NCBI RefSeq assembly: GCF_000422865.1 | Contig: NZ_AUGW01000011.1 | Coordinates: 1 to 64,000, forward strand | Length of the DNA stretch: 64,000 nucleotides | From: Oceanospirillum maris DSM 6286 | Lineage (GTDB): Bacteria; Pseudomonadota; Gammaproteobacteria; Pseudomonadales; Halomonadaceae | Reading direction: 5' to 3' | Notes under the pieces: generated by a model | What the model was told of the DNA's origin: nothing | Databases searched by the model: none | The model's input: only the letters and a program-made list of their open reading frames with translations | In this document: one piece after another, positions 53,386 to 62,758 of the stretch | Position numbering within the stretch: position 1 is the stretch's first letter | Layout of the letters: every line of letters begins with the position of its first letter | Position numbers and translations under genes: made by a program

Positions 53386-53483
53386 GTATGTAAGTAAATA
53401 AACCGCTTCTATTGTAAGGCTTTTCTTCTATCTTAATGACTTTGACCGCGCCATAAATCGCTTTTATATAGGCGATTTTTTTT
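53386..53483 (+). ncRNA. Candidate ~100-nt small RNA or terminated leader upstream of BCCT gene
   Basis: Between an extended -10 promoter and the BCCT gene lies a ~100-base stretch that ends in an intrinsic terminator: AAATCGC / GCGATTT (53455-53478) with a T8 run to 53483. The flanking CGCCATAAA and TTTATGGCG can also pair, so the stem can extend. No protein is encoded. It may be a free-standing small RNA or a leader controlling the transporter by termination. No known riboswitch class is recognised. Confidence 0.5.
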
Positions 53484-53561
53484 ATGGCGAACAGAGCCTT
53501 TAAGTAGCCGTCATAGCGAACGATGGAATGATAGATTTAAATAAATAGGGCAAATATTTTT

Positions 53562-55193
53562 ATGAGTGACAACAAGGACATTATGTCCCCTGACGGCGAA
53601 GTGAATCCGATTAATACGGATTACCAAGTCGGTCAAGACAACGTCGCGTTGCAAATTGGGCCTTTTGGCCTCGATATCCATAACCGAGTCTTTATGATTT
53701 CTGGGTTGGCGATCGTTGCGTTCGTACTGCTAACCCTCATTTTTCAAGATCAAGTGGCTCCTATTTTTGGCGCGATGCGTTCTTGGTTAACAACAAACTT
53801 AGACTGGTTTTTCCTAAGTGCAGGAAACATATTTGTTTTAGTGTGCTTGTTTTTGGTTGTATCTCCTTTGGGTAAGGTAAGAATTGGTGGTACAGAAGCG
53901 ACACCGGATTATACCTATGCCGGTTGGTTCTCAATGTTGTTTGCCGCTGGAATGGGCATTGGCTTAATGTTTTATGGCGTATCTGAGCCGCTGTCACATT
54001 TTGGGTCTTCCTTTGCCGGAACCAGTATGGAAAACGGTGTCCGTACCGACTGGGCACCTTTAGGGGCGGCTGCAGGTGATGCGGCTGCGGCGGCTAAACT
54101 TGGTATGGCCGCTACTATCTACCACTGGGCTTTGCACCCGTGGGCTATTTATGCGGTTCTTGCTTTAAGCTTGGCTATTTTCTCGTTCAATAAAGGCCTA
54201 CCGCTGACCATGCGTTCTGTTTTTTACCCGCTTTTAGGTGAGCGAGTATGGGGCTGGCCTGGGCACCTTATTGATATTCTTGCCGTATTTGCCACGCTGT
54301 TTGGTTTGGCAACATCCCTAGGTTTAGGGGCATCTCAAGCCGGAGCTGGCTTAAACTATCTGTTTGGCATCCCTATGGGCACCACCACTCAGATTCTGCT
54401 GGTTATCGGTATTACCGCCTTGGCGTTAATTTCTGTTCTAGCCGGTCTTGATGCGGGTGTGAAGCGCCTTTCTGAGATCAATATGGTCTTAGCTGGCTTG
54501 CTGCTGTTGTTTGTGGTGATCGTTGGCCCAACCCTGGCTATTTTTACCGGATTCTTCACTAACTTGTGGAGTTATGTGCAAAATTTACCGGCTCTGGCGA
54601 ACCCTGTAGGGCGTGAAGATGTGAACTTTACCTCTGGCTGGACTGCGTTCTATTGGGCATGGTGGATCTCATGGTCACCTTTTGTCGGTATGTTTATCGC
54701 TCGGGTTTCCCGTGGCCGTACTGTGCGTGAGTTTATGGTATCCGTACTATTAATTCCTTCTATGGCTTGCGTGCTATGGATGACGGCCTTTGGTGAGACC
54801 GCGATTAACCAATTGGTTAATGAGGGTTATAACGCCGTGGCTGATGCGGCATTACCGCTACAGTTATTTAGCATGCTTGATGCGCTACCGATGTCTGAGA
54901 TCACGTCACTGATTGCCATTGTGCTTGTGATTGTGTTCTTTGTGACCTCTTCGGATTCCGGCTCACTTGTGATTGATGCTATTGCCGCAGGTGGTAAAAT
55001 TGATTCACCTAAGCCTCAGCGTGTTTTCTGGTGTACTTTTGAAGGTTTGGTCGCCATTGCTTTAATCTTAGGCGGCGGCTTAACAGCCTTGCAGGCGATG
55101 GCTGTATCGACCGGCTTCCCGTTCACCATTCTGTTATTGGTAGCTTGTATCTCTTTGATTAAGGGATTGTCGTCTGAGCCAAAAAGTGTCTAA
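53562..55193 (+). CDS. BCCT-family transporter (betaine/choline/carnitine or DMSP)
   Basis: A 543-residue membrane protein with twelve helices. Family signatures are GMGIGLMFYGVSEPL near residue 128 and the aromatic segment WAWWISWSPFVGMFIARVSR near residue 366, which forms the quaternary-amine binding box, followed by GRTVREF. A hydrophilic ~50-residue N-terminus precedes the first helix, and the C-terminal tail is short, which suggests no large osmosensing extension like that of BetP. In marine bacteria such transporters bring in compatible solutes or DMSP. The gene is preceded by a possible terminated leader and followed by a terminator. Confidence 0.92.
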   Translation: MSDNKDIMSPDGEVNPINTDYQVGQDNVALQIGPFGLDIHNRVFMISGLAIVAFVLLTLIFQDQVAPIFGAMRSWLTTNLDWFFLSAGNIFVLVCLFLVVSPLGKVRIGGTEATPDYTYAGWFSMLFAAGMGIGLMFYGVSEPLSHFGSSFAGTSMENGVRTDWAPLGAAAGDAAAAAKLGMAATIYHWALHPWAIYAVLALSLAIFSFNKGLPLTMRSVFYPLLGERVWGWPGHLIDILAVFATLFGLATSLGLGASQAGAGLNYLFGIPMGTTTQILLVIGITALALISVLAGLDAGVKRLSEINMVLAGLLLLFVVIVGPTLAIFTGFFTNLWSYVQNLPALANPVGREDVNFTSGWTAFYWAWWISWSPFVGMFIARVSRGRTVREFMVSVLLIPSMACVLWMTAFGETAINQLVNEGYNAVADAALPLQLFSMLDALPMSEITSLIAIVLVIVFFVTSSDSGSLVIDAIAAGGKIDSPKPQRVFWCTFEGLVAIALILGGGLTALQAMAVSTGFPFTILLLVACISLIKGLSSEPKSV

Positions 55194-55237
55194 ACTTTTG
55201 TGCTAGATTAGATCAAGAAGTACGAAGTACCAAAAGA

Positions 55238-55273
55238 AAAGGGTAGGAATGCTTTGCATTCACTACCCTTTTT
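55238..55273 (+). terminator. Rho-independent terminator of the BCCT gene
   Basis: Stem AAAGGGTAG / CTACCCTTT with an inner ATGC / GCAT stem and a T5 tail. Confidence 0.9.
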
Positions 55274-55382
55274 GCTATTTGGCAGACAGACTGAGTTACT
55301 ATGAGCCTAGTTTATCTTTGTAGTTCTGGTTTATCTTTGTAACTTTGATTAATCGCTTTGGGGCGGTGGGGAGACTCTTGCA

Positions 55383-57317
55383 ATGGAAGTTGAACAGGTT
55401 GAAATTTTCGAATATCTGCGCCGCTTTGTGCCGTTCAAGAGCTTGCCAGAAGATGTGCTTTCGGCATTAAGTCGACAAGTTGAGATCGCCTATTTTAAAG
55501 CGGGTTCTCAAATTCTAGAGGTCGGTGATACGGTCACCGATATTTACTTTGTGCGCAGTGGCGCTGTAGAGATTTACCGTAGAAATGGCGAGCTTTACAA
55601 CCGCATGAGTGAAGGTGGGCTATTTGCTTACCAAAGCTTGCTGATAAAGCAAAAAGTTCGTTTTCCTGTTAAAGCGATTGAAGATACTTTGATCTATTTT
55701 CTGCCGGAATCTGTTTTTCGGGAACTGTTTGATCAACACGAAGAGTTTGCGGATTTCTTTGAAGTTGGAGATCAAACCCGACTTCGACAGGCGGTTTCAC
55801 GGCGGGAAGATACCAACGAGCTTTTAACCTCAAAAATAAGCACCCTAATTACCCGTGAACCGGTCGTTATGCCTAATACCGCCAGTGTTCAGGAAGCAGC
55901 CCAACGAATGACAGAAGAGGGTGTTTCATCGCTACTGATTATTCAGGTAGAAGCGAATGATCCTGCGGCGGATGAGTCTACTTTTATCGGGCCAAAAGCT
56001 TCTGTGTCCGGTGCGGATGGTAGCGAGCATACTGTTTGCGGCATTATTACCGATCGAGACTTGCGCACCCGTGTTGTTTCCCAAGGCTTACCTTTTGATA
56101 CACAGGTTCTTGAGATTATGTCTCAAGGCTTGGTGATGATTAACAGTGATGAGTATGTGTTTGAAGCCATGCTCACCATGTTACGTACGAATGTGCACCA
56201 CCTGCCTATCTTAAAAAAAGGTCGCCCGATTGGTGTCGTTGCTCTTTCTGACCTAGTGCGCTATGAATCCCGTAATAGCTTATTTGTCGTCAGCAGTATT
56301 TTCCGCCAGCAGACCGTTGAGGAACTTGCGGCCCTGCAGACCGATGTGCAATCAAGTTTTGTGCGTATGGTCAACGAAGATGCTAATTCTCATATGATCG
56401 GCTCTGCTATGGCGGTTATTGGACGAAGCTTTAAACAGCGATTGTTAGAGCTAGCCGAAGAGACGTTTGGCCCACCGCCTATCCCCTATTGCTTTTTAGC
56501 CCTAGGTTCGATGGCGCGGGATGAACAGCTGATTGTTACGGATCAAGATAACGCTATGATTCTTGATGACAGTTTCGATCCTGAATTGCACGATGGCTAT
56601 TTTAAACAATTAGCGCAGTTTGTTTGTGATGGCCTCGCCGCCTGCGGTTACAGTTACTGTACCGGTGATGTGATGGCAACCAATCAACAGTGGCGGCAGC
56701 CCAAAAAGGTTTGGGAGCAATACTTTACTGACTGGATTGATAGCCCAACAGCAGAATCCCTTTTGAACAGTAATATCTTTTTTGATCTTGACGGTGTTTG
56801 GGGTCATACCGAATGGGCTGATCAGCTACAGGGGTTGATTAGTCGCCGTGCTCGTCGCAGTCAGCGCTTTTTAGCGTGTATGGCTCGCAATGCCCTTAAC
56901 CGAACGCCGCCTTTAGGCTTTTTTAAGACCTTTGTCATGGAGCAAGATGGCCAACACAAAAAATCCATTAACTTAAAACGGCGTGGGACAGCACCTTTAG
57001 CAGACTTGATCCGTGTTCATGCTTTGGCGGTGGGGTCACGGGCAACAAACTCCTTTGACCGGTTAAATGATGTGATTGATGCGGGGATTTTACCCCCTGA
57101 TCGCGGGCCTGACCTTCGGGATGCGATGGAATTTATTTCCACGGTTCGGATTCGCCATCAAGCATTGGATATAGAAGCCGAGCAAGAGCCGGATAACAAT
57201 ATTGAGCCGGAGAATATGTCTCATTTTGAACGCCGCAATTTGAAGGAAGCTTTTCAGATTTTAAGTGATGCCCAGAAGTTTCTGAAATTCCGTTACCAAC
57301 CGAATCGGGCGAACTGA
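55383..57317 (+). CDS. cNMP-binding / CBS / DUF294 nucleotidyltransferase-like protein
   Basis: A 644-residue cytoplasmic protein. Domains in order: a cyclic-nucleotide-binding fold (~10-130), a pair of CBS domains (~150-295), the DUF294 nucleotidyltransferase-like domain (~335-470) and DUF294_C (~490-635). The transferase motif reads FLALGSMARDEQLIVTDQDN near residue 370, with the GS and DxD needed for metal and nucleotide. GGGGAG precedes the ATG. A DnaQ-like exonuclease gene follows 72 bases later. This pair is common near solute/sodium symporters in Proteobacteria, and the BCCT gene may take that place here. The physiological substrate is unknown. Confidence 0.9.
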   Translation: MEVEQVEIFEYLRRFVPFKSLPEDVLSALSRQVEIAYFKAGSQILEVGDTVTDIYFVRSGAVEIYRRNGELYNRMSEGGLFAYQSLLIKQKVRFPVKAIEDTLIYFLPESVFRELFDQHEEFADFFEVGDQTRLRQAVSRREDTNELLTSKISTLITREPVVMPNTASVQEAAQRMTEEGVSSLLIIQVEANDPAADESTFIGPKASVSGADGSEHTVCGIITDRDLRTRVVSQGLPFDTQVLEIMSQGLVMINSDEYVFEAMLTMLRTNVHHLPILKKGRPIGVVALSDLVRYESRNSLFVVSSIFRQQTVEELAALQTDVQSSFVRMVNEDANSHMIGSAMAVIGRSFKQRLLELAEETFGPPPIPYCFLALGSMARDEQLIVTDQDNAMILDDSFDPELHDGYFKQLAQFVCDGLAACGYSYCTGDVMATNQQWRQPKKVWEQYFTDWIDSPTAESLLNSNIFFDLDGVWGHTEWADQLQGLISRRARRSQRFLACMARNALNRTPPLGFFKTFVMEQDGQHKKSINLKRRGTAPLADLIRVHALAVGSRATNSFDRLNDVIDAGILPPDRGPDLRDAMEFISTVRIRHQALDIEAEQEPDNNIEPENMSHFERRNLKEAFQILSDAQKFLKFRYQPNRAN

Positions 57318-57389
57318 TTACGCCGGATTACTGAGTTAAAGAACAGAGTTAAGAAGCAAGGTTTTAAAAACAAAGGGTTAAAAACGATA

Positions 57390-58124
57390 ATGCTTCACCT
57401 GATTCCTGATAAGAAAAAGCCTGAACCTACGGCTCTGGCTTGGCCGGATCTGTATCTTAAATTAGCCGAGCAAGCGCAGCATCCGCTACTTAAGACATTT
57501 TACCAAGCAGGCTGTGTGGCGCCTGATACCCCCTTAAATCAGGTACCTTTTGTGGCGATGGATTTTGAAACCACCGGCCTTAATCCGCAAAAAAACGGTA
57601 TCGTCAGTATTGGGCTTGTGCCGTTTACACTAGAGCGTATTCGCTGTCGTTTGTCGCAGCATTGGGTGTTAGACCCTGGTAAGCCGCTTAATGCGGAATC
57701 TGTTGTGATTCACGGAATCACGCATTCTGATATTGATGAGGCCCCAGATCTAGAGAAAATACTGCCTAAATTGCTGGAGGCTTTAGCTGGGCGGGTTGTG
57801 GTGGTTCATCATCGAGGTATCGAGCAGCCTTTTTTGAGTGCTGCTCTTAAGGCCAGAATTGGTGAAGGTGTTATGTTCCCCGTCGTTGACACTTTAGAGC
57901 TTGAGGCGCGGCTTCATCGAGGCCGTGCGGTCGGTTGGTGGCAACGTTTATTGGGCAAAAAGCCCGTTTCAATTCGCTTAGCGGATAGCCGAACACGCTA
58001 TAACCTGCCTTATTATGCGCCTCATCATGCCTTAACCGATGCACTGGCTTCTGCGGAATTGTTACAGGCACAAATTGCGGACCGATTTGAACCTCAGGCC
58101 CAGATTAAGACTATTTGGCATTAA
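57390..58124 (+). CDS. DnaQ-like 3'-5' exonuclease
   Basis: A 244-residue DEDDh exonuclease. Exo I is VAMDFETTGLNPQKNG near residue 53, Exo II lies around HGITHSDIDEAPDLEKILP near 107, and Exo III is HHALTDALASAELLQAQ near residue 211. All acidic residues and the final His are present, so activity is likely. The insertion AVGWWQRLLGKKPVSIRL near residue 172 is a feature of this stand-alone subgroup. It is linked to the upstream DUF294 protein gene in a probable two-gene operon. The ribosome site is weak. It is not the epsilon subunit of DNA polymerase III, judging from context and length. Confidence 0.88.
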   Translation: MLHLIPDKKKPEPTALAWPDLYLKLAEQAQHPLLKTFYQAGCVAPDTPLNQVPFVAMDFETTGLNPQKNGIVSIGLVPFTLERIRCRLSQHWVLDPGKPLNAESVVIHGITHSDIDEAPDLEKILPKLLEALAGRVVVVHHRGIEQPFLSAALKARIGEGVMFPVVDTLELEARLHRGRAVGWWQRLLGKKPVSIRLADSRTRYNLPYYAPHHALTDALASAELLQAQIADRFEPQAQIKTIWH

Positions 58125-58251
58125 GCTCGGCGCTAAATATTACTAGGGTGAAACTAACGCCCCCCAAAATGGGGTATCTCTTCACAGGTGCCTTAGCCGT
58201 ATGATTTTAGCCTGACGAATCGAATGTGATGATTGAAGAGGCATAACCGGC

Positions 58252-59409
58252 ATGCGTAATTTGAAATCCTGTATCAATATTGATGATCTTGCTCGTTTGG
58301 CTGCGAAAAAAGTTCCGGCCCCCGTTTATGATTATGTTGAAGGTGGCGCTGATGATGAGGTCACATTGATTCGTAATAGCCAGGGGTTTCAGAGCTATCA
58401 GATTGTACCTAAGGCGCTGCAGGATGTGAGTACAATTCAGACCCGTACCCGTATTTTGGGCTGTCAGACGGCGCTCCCCTTTTATATCTCCGCGACAGGG
58501 TTCTCCGGCATGATGTGCCCTAAAGATGCGGAGCTAGCGGGTGCCCGTGCGGCGAGTCGTTTTGGCATCCCCTATACCGCATCAACCTTTTCTAATCGCT
58601 CGCTAGAGCAAATTTCAAACTGTGCGGCCAGCGATAAATTCTTTCAGGTGTATGTTTTAGATGACGAAAATCTAGCTTTGGATCTAAACCTGCGAGCTAA
58701 GCAGGCAGGTTATAAAGCGATGGTACTCACCATTGATACGATTGTGGGGGGGAACCGAGAGCGTGATGCTCGCAGCGGATTAACCATCCCGCCAAGCCTT
58801 ACACTTAAGTCCACCCTGCAATATATGCTGCGGCCTAAATGGCTTATGCAGTATTTGCTGAGTGATGGTGCCAGTATGGGAAACTTCCCGCACTTGCCCA
58901 AGGTCTCTTTAGGGGACTCTCAAGCCTTTGTCGAAGCGATGAGCAAGCTGTTTAAAAAAGATCTGACATGGAACGATGCCCGCCGGATGATCAATGAATG
59001 GCAGGGGCCGTTTGCGATCAAGGGCATTATGTCCGCATCGGATGCGCTCAAGGCAAAAGAAGCTGGAGCCAGTGCCGTTATTCTTTCTAACCACGGTGGT
59101 CGTCAATTAGATGGTACGCCGGCACCGATTGAGTTAGTTGAAGAGGTTCGTGCTGCCGTAGGGCCGGAGATGGAGATTATTGTTGATGGGGGGATTCGTC
59201 GTGGCACGGATGTTTTTAAAGCGTTAGCTTTAGGAGCCAATGCCTGCAGCTTGGGGCGTGCTTATGTTCGCGGCTTATCTGCTGGGGGTGAAGCGGGGGT
59301 TATTCATGCTTTGAATCTACTTAAAACGGAGTTTGAGCGCTGTATGATTTTAGCAGGCTGCTCTTCTGTCGATCAAATCGGCCCTGAGCATATTCGAAAA
59401 GTGTGCTAG
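58252..59409 (+). CDS. FMN-dependent alpha-hydroxyacid (L-lactate-type) dehydrogenase
   Basis: A 385-residue TIM-barrel flavoenzyme of the L-lactate dehydrogenase/glycolate oxidase family. The N-terminus INIDDLARLAAKKVPAPVYDY and VEGGADDEVTL are typical. The active-site block AVILSNHGGRQLDGTPAPIE near residue 280 contains the catalytic His and substrate-binding Arg. EIIVDGGIRRGTDVFKALALG binds the FMN phosphate. GAGG precedes the ATG. It is most like LldD, feeding electrons from L-lactate into quinones, but glycolate, mandelate or other 2-hydroxyacids cannot be excluded, and no lactate permease is adjacent. Confidence 0.88.
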   Translation: MRNLKSCINIDDLARLAAKKVPAPVYDYVEGGADDEVTLIRNSQGFQSYQIVPKALQDVSTIQTRTRILGCQTALPFYISATGFSGMMCPKDAELAGARAASRFGIPYTASTFSNRSLEQISNCAASDKFFQVYVLDDENLALDLNLRAKQAGYKAMVLTIDTIVGGNRERDARSGLTIPPSLTLKSTLQYMLRPKWLMQYLLSDGASMGNFPHLPKVSLGDSQAFVEAMSKLFKKDLTWNDARRMINEWQGPFAIKGIMSASDALKAKEAGASAVILSNHGGRQLDGTPAPIELVEEVRAAVGPEMEIIVDGGIRRGTDVFKALALGANACSLGRAYVRGLSAGGEAGVIHALNLLKTEFERCMILAGCSSVDQIGPEHIRKVC

Positions 59410-59594
59410 TCCTATAGCCTCTATATTTTTAGAGTCTATATTTTGTAACTATTTAATATTATTGGTTATTTTTATTTTTTTTGAGGTGTTTCTTGATTTG
59501 ATCGCTAGACGTTGCCGCGTAAGTTCGGTAACTTTACAGCGCTATCTTTTGGGTCATATTAAGAGTATTTTGAACAAGAGACAGGCAATGACGC

Positions 59595-61901
59595 TTGAAT
59601 TTCCCCAATATTCTCCTTTATGGACTGATTATGGCGCTGTTACGCAAAAATATTTGGATGCTCTTTATTCTCCTATTTGCGGGCAGCTTGCTTTTCTTTG
59701 TCACGCTTTCTTATCTTCGCTGGCAGGCGGTCAATGAAGAGCACCGCACCAAGCAGGAAAATCTTATTCGCTTGGTTAGCCATGCCAGCCATTCTCTGTT
59801 TACAAATCAGGAAATTATTCTCGATATACTTGGCACAGAATTAACCAAAGATCCTGATTTTCCTCTTGAGGTGAAAAAGCAGCCTTTGCTTGATCATCTA
59901 CTGACGTTAAATCCTGCCATTGTCGGCTTTGGCCTCGCTCGGCCTGACGGCAAGTTAACCTTTATTAGTTCTAATTTGGATCTTGGTTCACTACCTAATT
60001 TGCTCCAGCAGCCAGAAAGCCGAGAGTCATTTCTATTAGCGCTTAAGTCAAGCCGTATGGTTTTAGGTCGCACTTATTATATGGAAGCTGCAGGTGAATG
60101 GCTGATTCCGATCAGAAAGGCTATTCGAGATAAGCAAGGGCATACCCTTGGTGTTATGACCGCAGGTTTAAGAATTAATGGTGCGTCACGTTTATTTAAT
60201 TCTGCGCTTCATATGGGTGAATTTAATCGTGTCACTTTAATTCGCGGTCAAGATGCTTACCCACAGTTGCACTCTTCAGAAGCTGCGGATATGCAGCTCG
60301 ACTACGAGAAAGCGGTTGGGCAAGGGGTTTTAAAGCGCGCATTTTATAGTATGGAACTGGAAACGGGCCAGTCGATCGAGCAAATTAAAGCTCAAGAAAT
60401 TATTGCTCCTTTTAGGGTGCGGCTAGCCGATTGGACTAGTGTTGGTGTTGCTCGATTTGATCGTAAATATAATCTTTGGGTCGTTTCTGAGATTAAACTC
60501 AAAAAAATCATTAATGAATTTTTTGATGCCTTCGGTATCTATTTTCTGGTCTTTGTTCTTGGCCAAATTATTATTTATAAACTGTTCAAATGGATTGCAA
60601 CGGCAGAACACCTACGGCGTGAAGGCCTTATCTTTCAAGCCTGTCATGATGCCGTAACGCTGTTGCCCAATCGCACCTATTTATCAATGAATAAAGATAA
60701 ATGGCTTAATAGTGGTGATGGGGAGCCTTTTAGTGTGCTCTTTGTCGATATGGATCATTTTAAAAGTGTGAATGACAGTTTTGGTCATGAATTTGGCGAT
60801 GAAGTACTCCGTGAGTTGGCCAAGCGTTTACAGGCATCAGCTCCGGAAAATGCCACCATTATTCGTCAAGGCGGCGATGAGTTTTTGATTCTCTCCCATG
60901 AGACTAACGATCGCTGCGTTTTGTTATTGGCTCGAAATATTATTGATCGCCTGTCTAAACCCTATCAAATTGAAGGTATAAATTTCACTCTAGGGGCTAG
61001 CATCGGCATTGCTAAATACCCATTGCATGGCGCAGACTTGGACAGCTTACTACGGGCTTCTGATATCGCCATGTACGAAGCCAAAAAACATAAAAACAGT
61101 GCACGAATCTTTGCCGATGAGATGCAAACCGATTACCTGAAAAAGCTGGTGGTTGAACAAGAGCTGCGTAAGGGCCTTGATAACGACGAACTCTTTATGA
61201 TGTATCAACCCCAGATTAACCATCAGGGCCATCTCTATGGTGTTGAGGCTTTGATTCGCTGGCAAAATGAAGAGCTGGGGTTTGTTCCGCCAGATAAGTT
61301 TATCTCTATCGCAGAAGCCTCCGGTCTTATGCCTCGCCTTGGTGAGTTTATTTTGCGTCGATCGTTAAACGAGATGAAGCAGGTGCAGGAGGATATGGGA
61401 CTGGAATTTCATGTTTCGGTTAATATCTCGGTACGCCAGTTTATGCAGGCCAATTTTATGGCACTTTTGCTTGATGCCGTGGATGAATCAGGCTTGAGTC
61501 GTGTATTTATCTCTCTGGAGATTACTGAAAGTCTATTTATTGAAGACTTAGATTATATTCTGCCACTGCTTAATCAAATCCATGATTTAGGCATCCAGAT
61601 TTCGATGGACGACTTTGGTACGGGGTACTCGTCGCTGAGTATGCTAAGAGCCTTGCCCGTGGATGAGCTGAAAATTGATAAGAGCTTTGTTGATAATATC
61701 TTAAACGATGACGCGGCCCGTAAGATGATTCAGAACATTATTGCCATCGGCAAAAACTATGAAATGGCTATTCTGGCTGAAGGCGTTGAAACACAGGCGC
61801 AAGCTGATCTTTTGACGCAATTTGGTTGCGATCGTTTCCAAGGCTACCTCTATTCTCGACCATTGACGGTTGAAAACTTAAGAGCATATTTAAAGATCTA
61901 A
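59595..61901 (+). CDS. Membrane GGDEF-EAL protein with periplasmic Cache-like sensor
   Basis: Up to 768 residues, read from TTG 59595; the ATG at 59631 (756 residues) is an equally possible start, as neither has a strong ribosome site. One membrane helix (~22-43) and a second (~310-332) enclose a ~265-residue periplasmic domain that looks like a Cache-type sensor. The GGDEF domain has an intact RQGGDEF motif near residue 426 but no RxxD I-site. The EAL domain has EALIRW near 551, DDFGTGYSSL, KIDKSFV and AEGVET, so both catalytic centres look active. It stands alone downstream of the hydroxyacid dehydrogenase gene. Confidence 0.9.
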   Translation: MNFPNILLYGLIMALLRKNIWMLFILLFAGSLLFFVTLSYLRWQAVNEEHRTKQENLIRLVSHASHSLFTNQEIILDILGTELTKDPDFPLEVKKQPLLDHLLTLNPAIVGFGLARPDGKLTFISSNLDLGSLPNLLQQPESRESFLLALKSSRMVLGRTYYMEAAGEWLIPIRKAIRDKQGHTLGVMTAGLRINGASRLFNSALHMGEFNRVTLIRGQDAYPQLHSSEAADMQLDYEKAVGQGVLKRAFYSMELETGQSIEQIKAQEIIAPFRVRLADWTSVGVARFDRKYNLWVVSEIKLKKIINEFFDAFGIYFLVFVLGQIIIYKLFKWIATAEHLRREGLIFQACHDAVTLLPNRTYLSMNKDKWLNSGDGEPFSVLFVDMDHFKSVNDSFGHEFGDEVLRELAKRLQASAPENATIIRQGGDEFLILSHETNDRCVLLLARNIIDRLSKPYQIEGINFTLGASIGIAKYPLHGADLDSLLRASDIAMYEAKKHKNSARIFADEMQTDYLKKLVVEQELRKGLDNDELFMMYQPQINHQGHLYGVEALIRWQNEELGFVPPDKFISIAEASGLMPRLGEFILRRSLNEMKQVQEDMGLEFHVSVNISVRQFMQANFMALLLDAVDESGLSRVFISLEITESLFIEDLDYILPLLNQIHDLGIQISMDDFGTGYSSLSMLRALPVDELKIDKSFVDNILNDDAARKMIQNIIAIGKNYEMAILAEGVETQAQADLLTQFGCDRFQGYLYSRPLTVENLRAYLKI

Positions 61902-61929
61902 AGAAATCACGTAAAAAGTGCCTAGGTGA

Positions 61930-62757
61930 TTAACGTGAACGGTTGCCAAGCAAGCCTGTTTCATAGGCAATGGCGATAGCTTGCGGTTTATTTTCCGCCT
62001 GAAGCTTCCTTAATAACGCCTTTAAATAAGTACGAACAGTCTCCGGCCTTAGGGCCAGAATAGCCGCAGTTTCCACTGCTGATTTCCCCTGTGCCGCCCA
62101 AAATAAACACTCCTGCTCTCGCTTAGAAAGTAATGCGGAAGGAGGGGCGCTCAATTGCCTAAGTGCTTTAAATTCTGGCCGTAAACAGATCTGAGCGAAG
62201 CGATGTACGCAGTACAGTAAATTTGCTTGGGTTTGGTCCGAAAAGGGAGGCGGTTTCGGGTTGTTTCTATGGGACAAGCAAGATAGCGCCATATACTCTC
62301 GACCGGGAAAATGTACCGGCGTGACCCAGAGTTCCTGAAAACCCTCTTCATGTAAGGCATTTAACCAACGCTGATCCGCTAGGGTTAAATTGGTGCTCCA
62401 TTTACTGGGCTGGTCAAGCTCAAAACGCTGAGGTAACGTCTGTTGCAGCGCCTGCTTCCATGTCGGTGATAGCTCGTGGCTTAAGGGGTTCTTGTCGCTA
62501 TTTTTTGAACGCTCTCGCCAGCGTTTAAGCCAGTGCATATTGTACTCACCCGCATTTAATAACGGGTGAACCGGCCCTGGTGTACGGTTAGGCAATTCAC
62601 CAACAGGGGCGTAGATTAAGCTGGCGCTATCAAAGCCGATGCCCTTAATCAGTTCTTCAAGTGCTTGTTGAATCGCGGGAAGGCTCGTCAATGTTGACCA
62701 GTCTGGTTGCTGAATGTAATAAAGCTCTTCAAGATTCGGTGTAACGTCCGATGTCAT
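61930..62757 (-). CDS. LuxR-family regulator with autoinducer-binding-like domain (LuxR solo)
   Basis: A 275-residue regulator. The last ~65 residues form a LuxR helix-turn-helix (LSKREQECLFWAAQGKSAVE and AILALRPETVRTYLKALLRK). The N-terminal ~190 residues fit the LuxR autoinducer-binding fold. A WLKRWRERSKNSDKNPL stretch followed by SPTWKQ corresponds to the region that holds the ligand-contacting Trp, Tyr, Asp and a later Trp in LuxR proteins. No LuxI synthase is seen in the window. It starts one base after the LysR stop, so both are on one transcript. The ligand could be a foreign or plant-type signal. Confidence 0.83.
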   Translation of the reverse strand: MTSDVTPNLEELYYIQQPDWSTLTSLPAIQQALEELIKGIGFDSASLIYAPVGELPNRTPGPVHPLLNAGEYNMHWLKRWRERSKNSDKNPLSHELSPTWKQALQQTLPQRFELDQPSKWSTNLTLADQRWLNALHEEGFQELWVTPVHFPGREYMALSCLSHRNNPKPPPFSDQTQANLLYCVHRFAQICLRPEFKALRQLSAPPSALLSKREQECLFWAAQGKSAVETAAILALRPETVRTYLKALLRKLQAENKPQAIAIAYETGLLGNRSR

Positions 62758-62758
62758 C

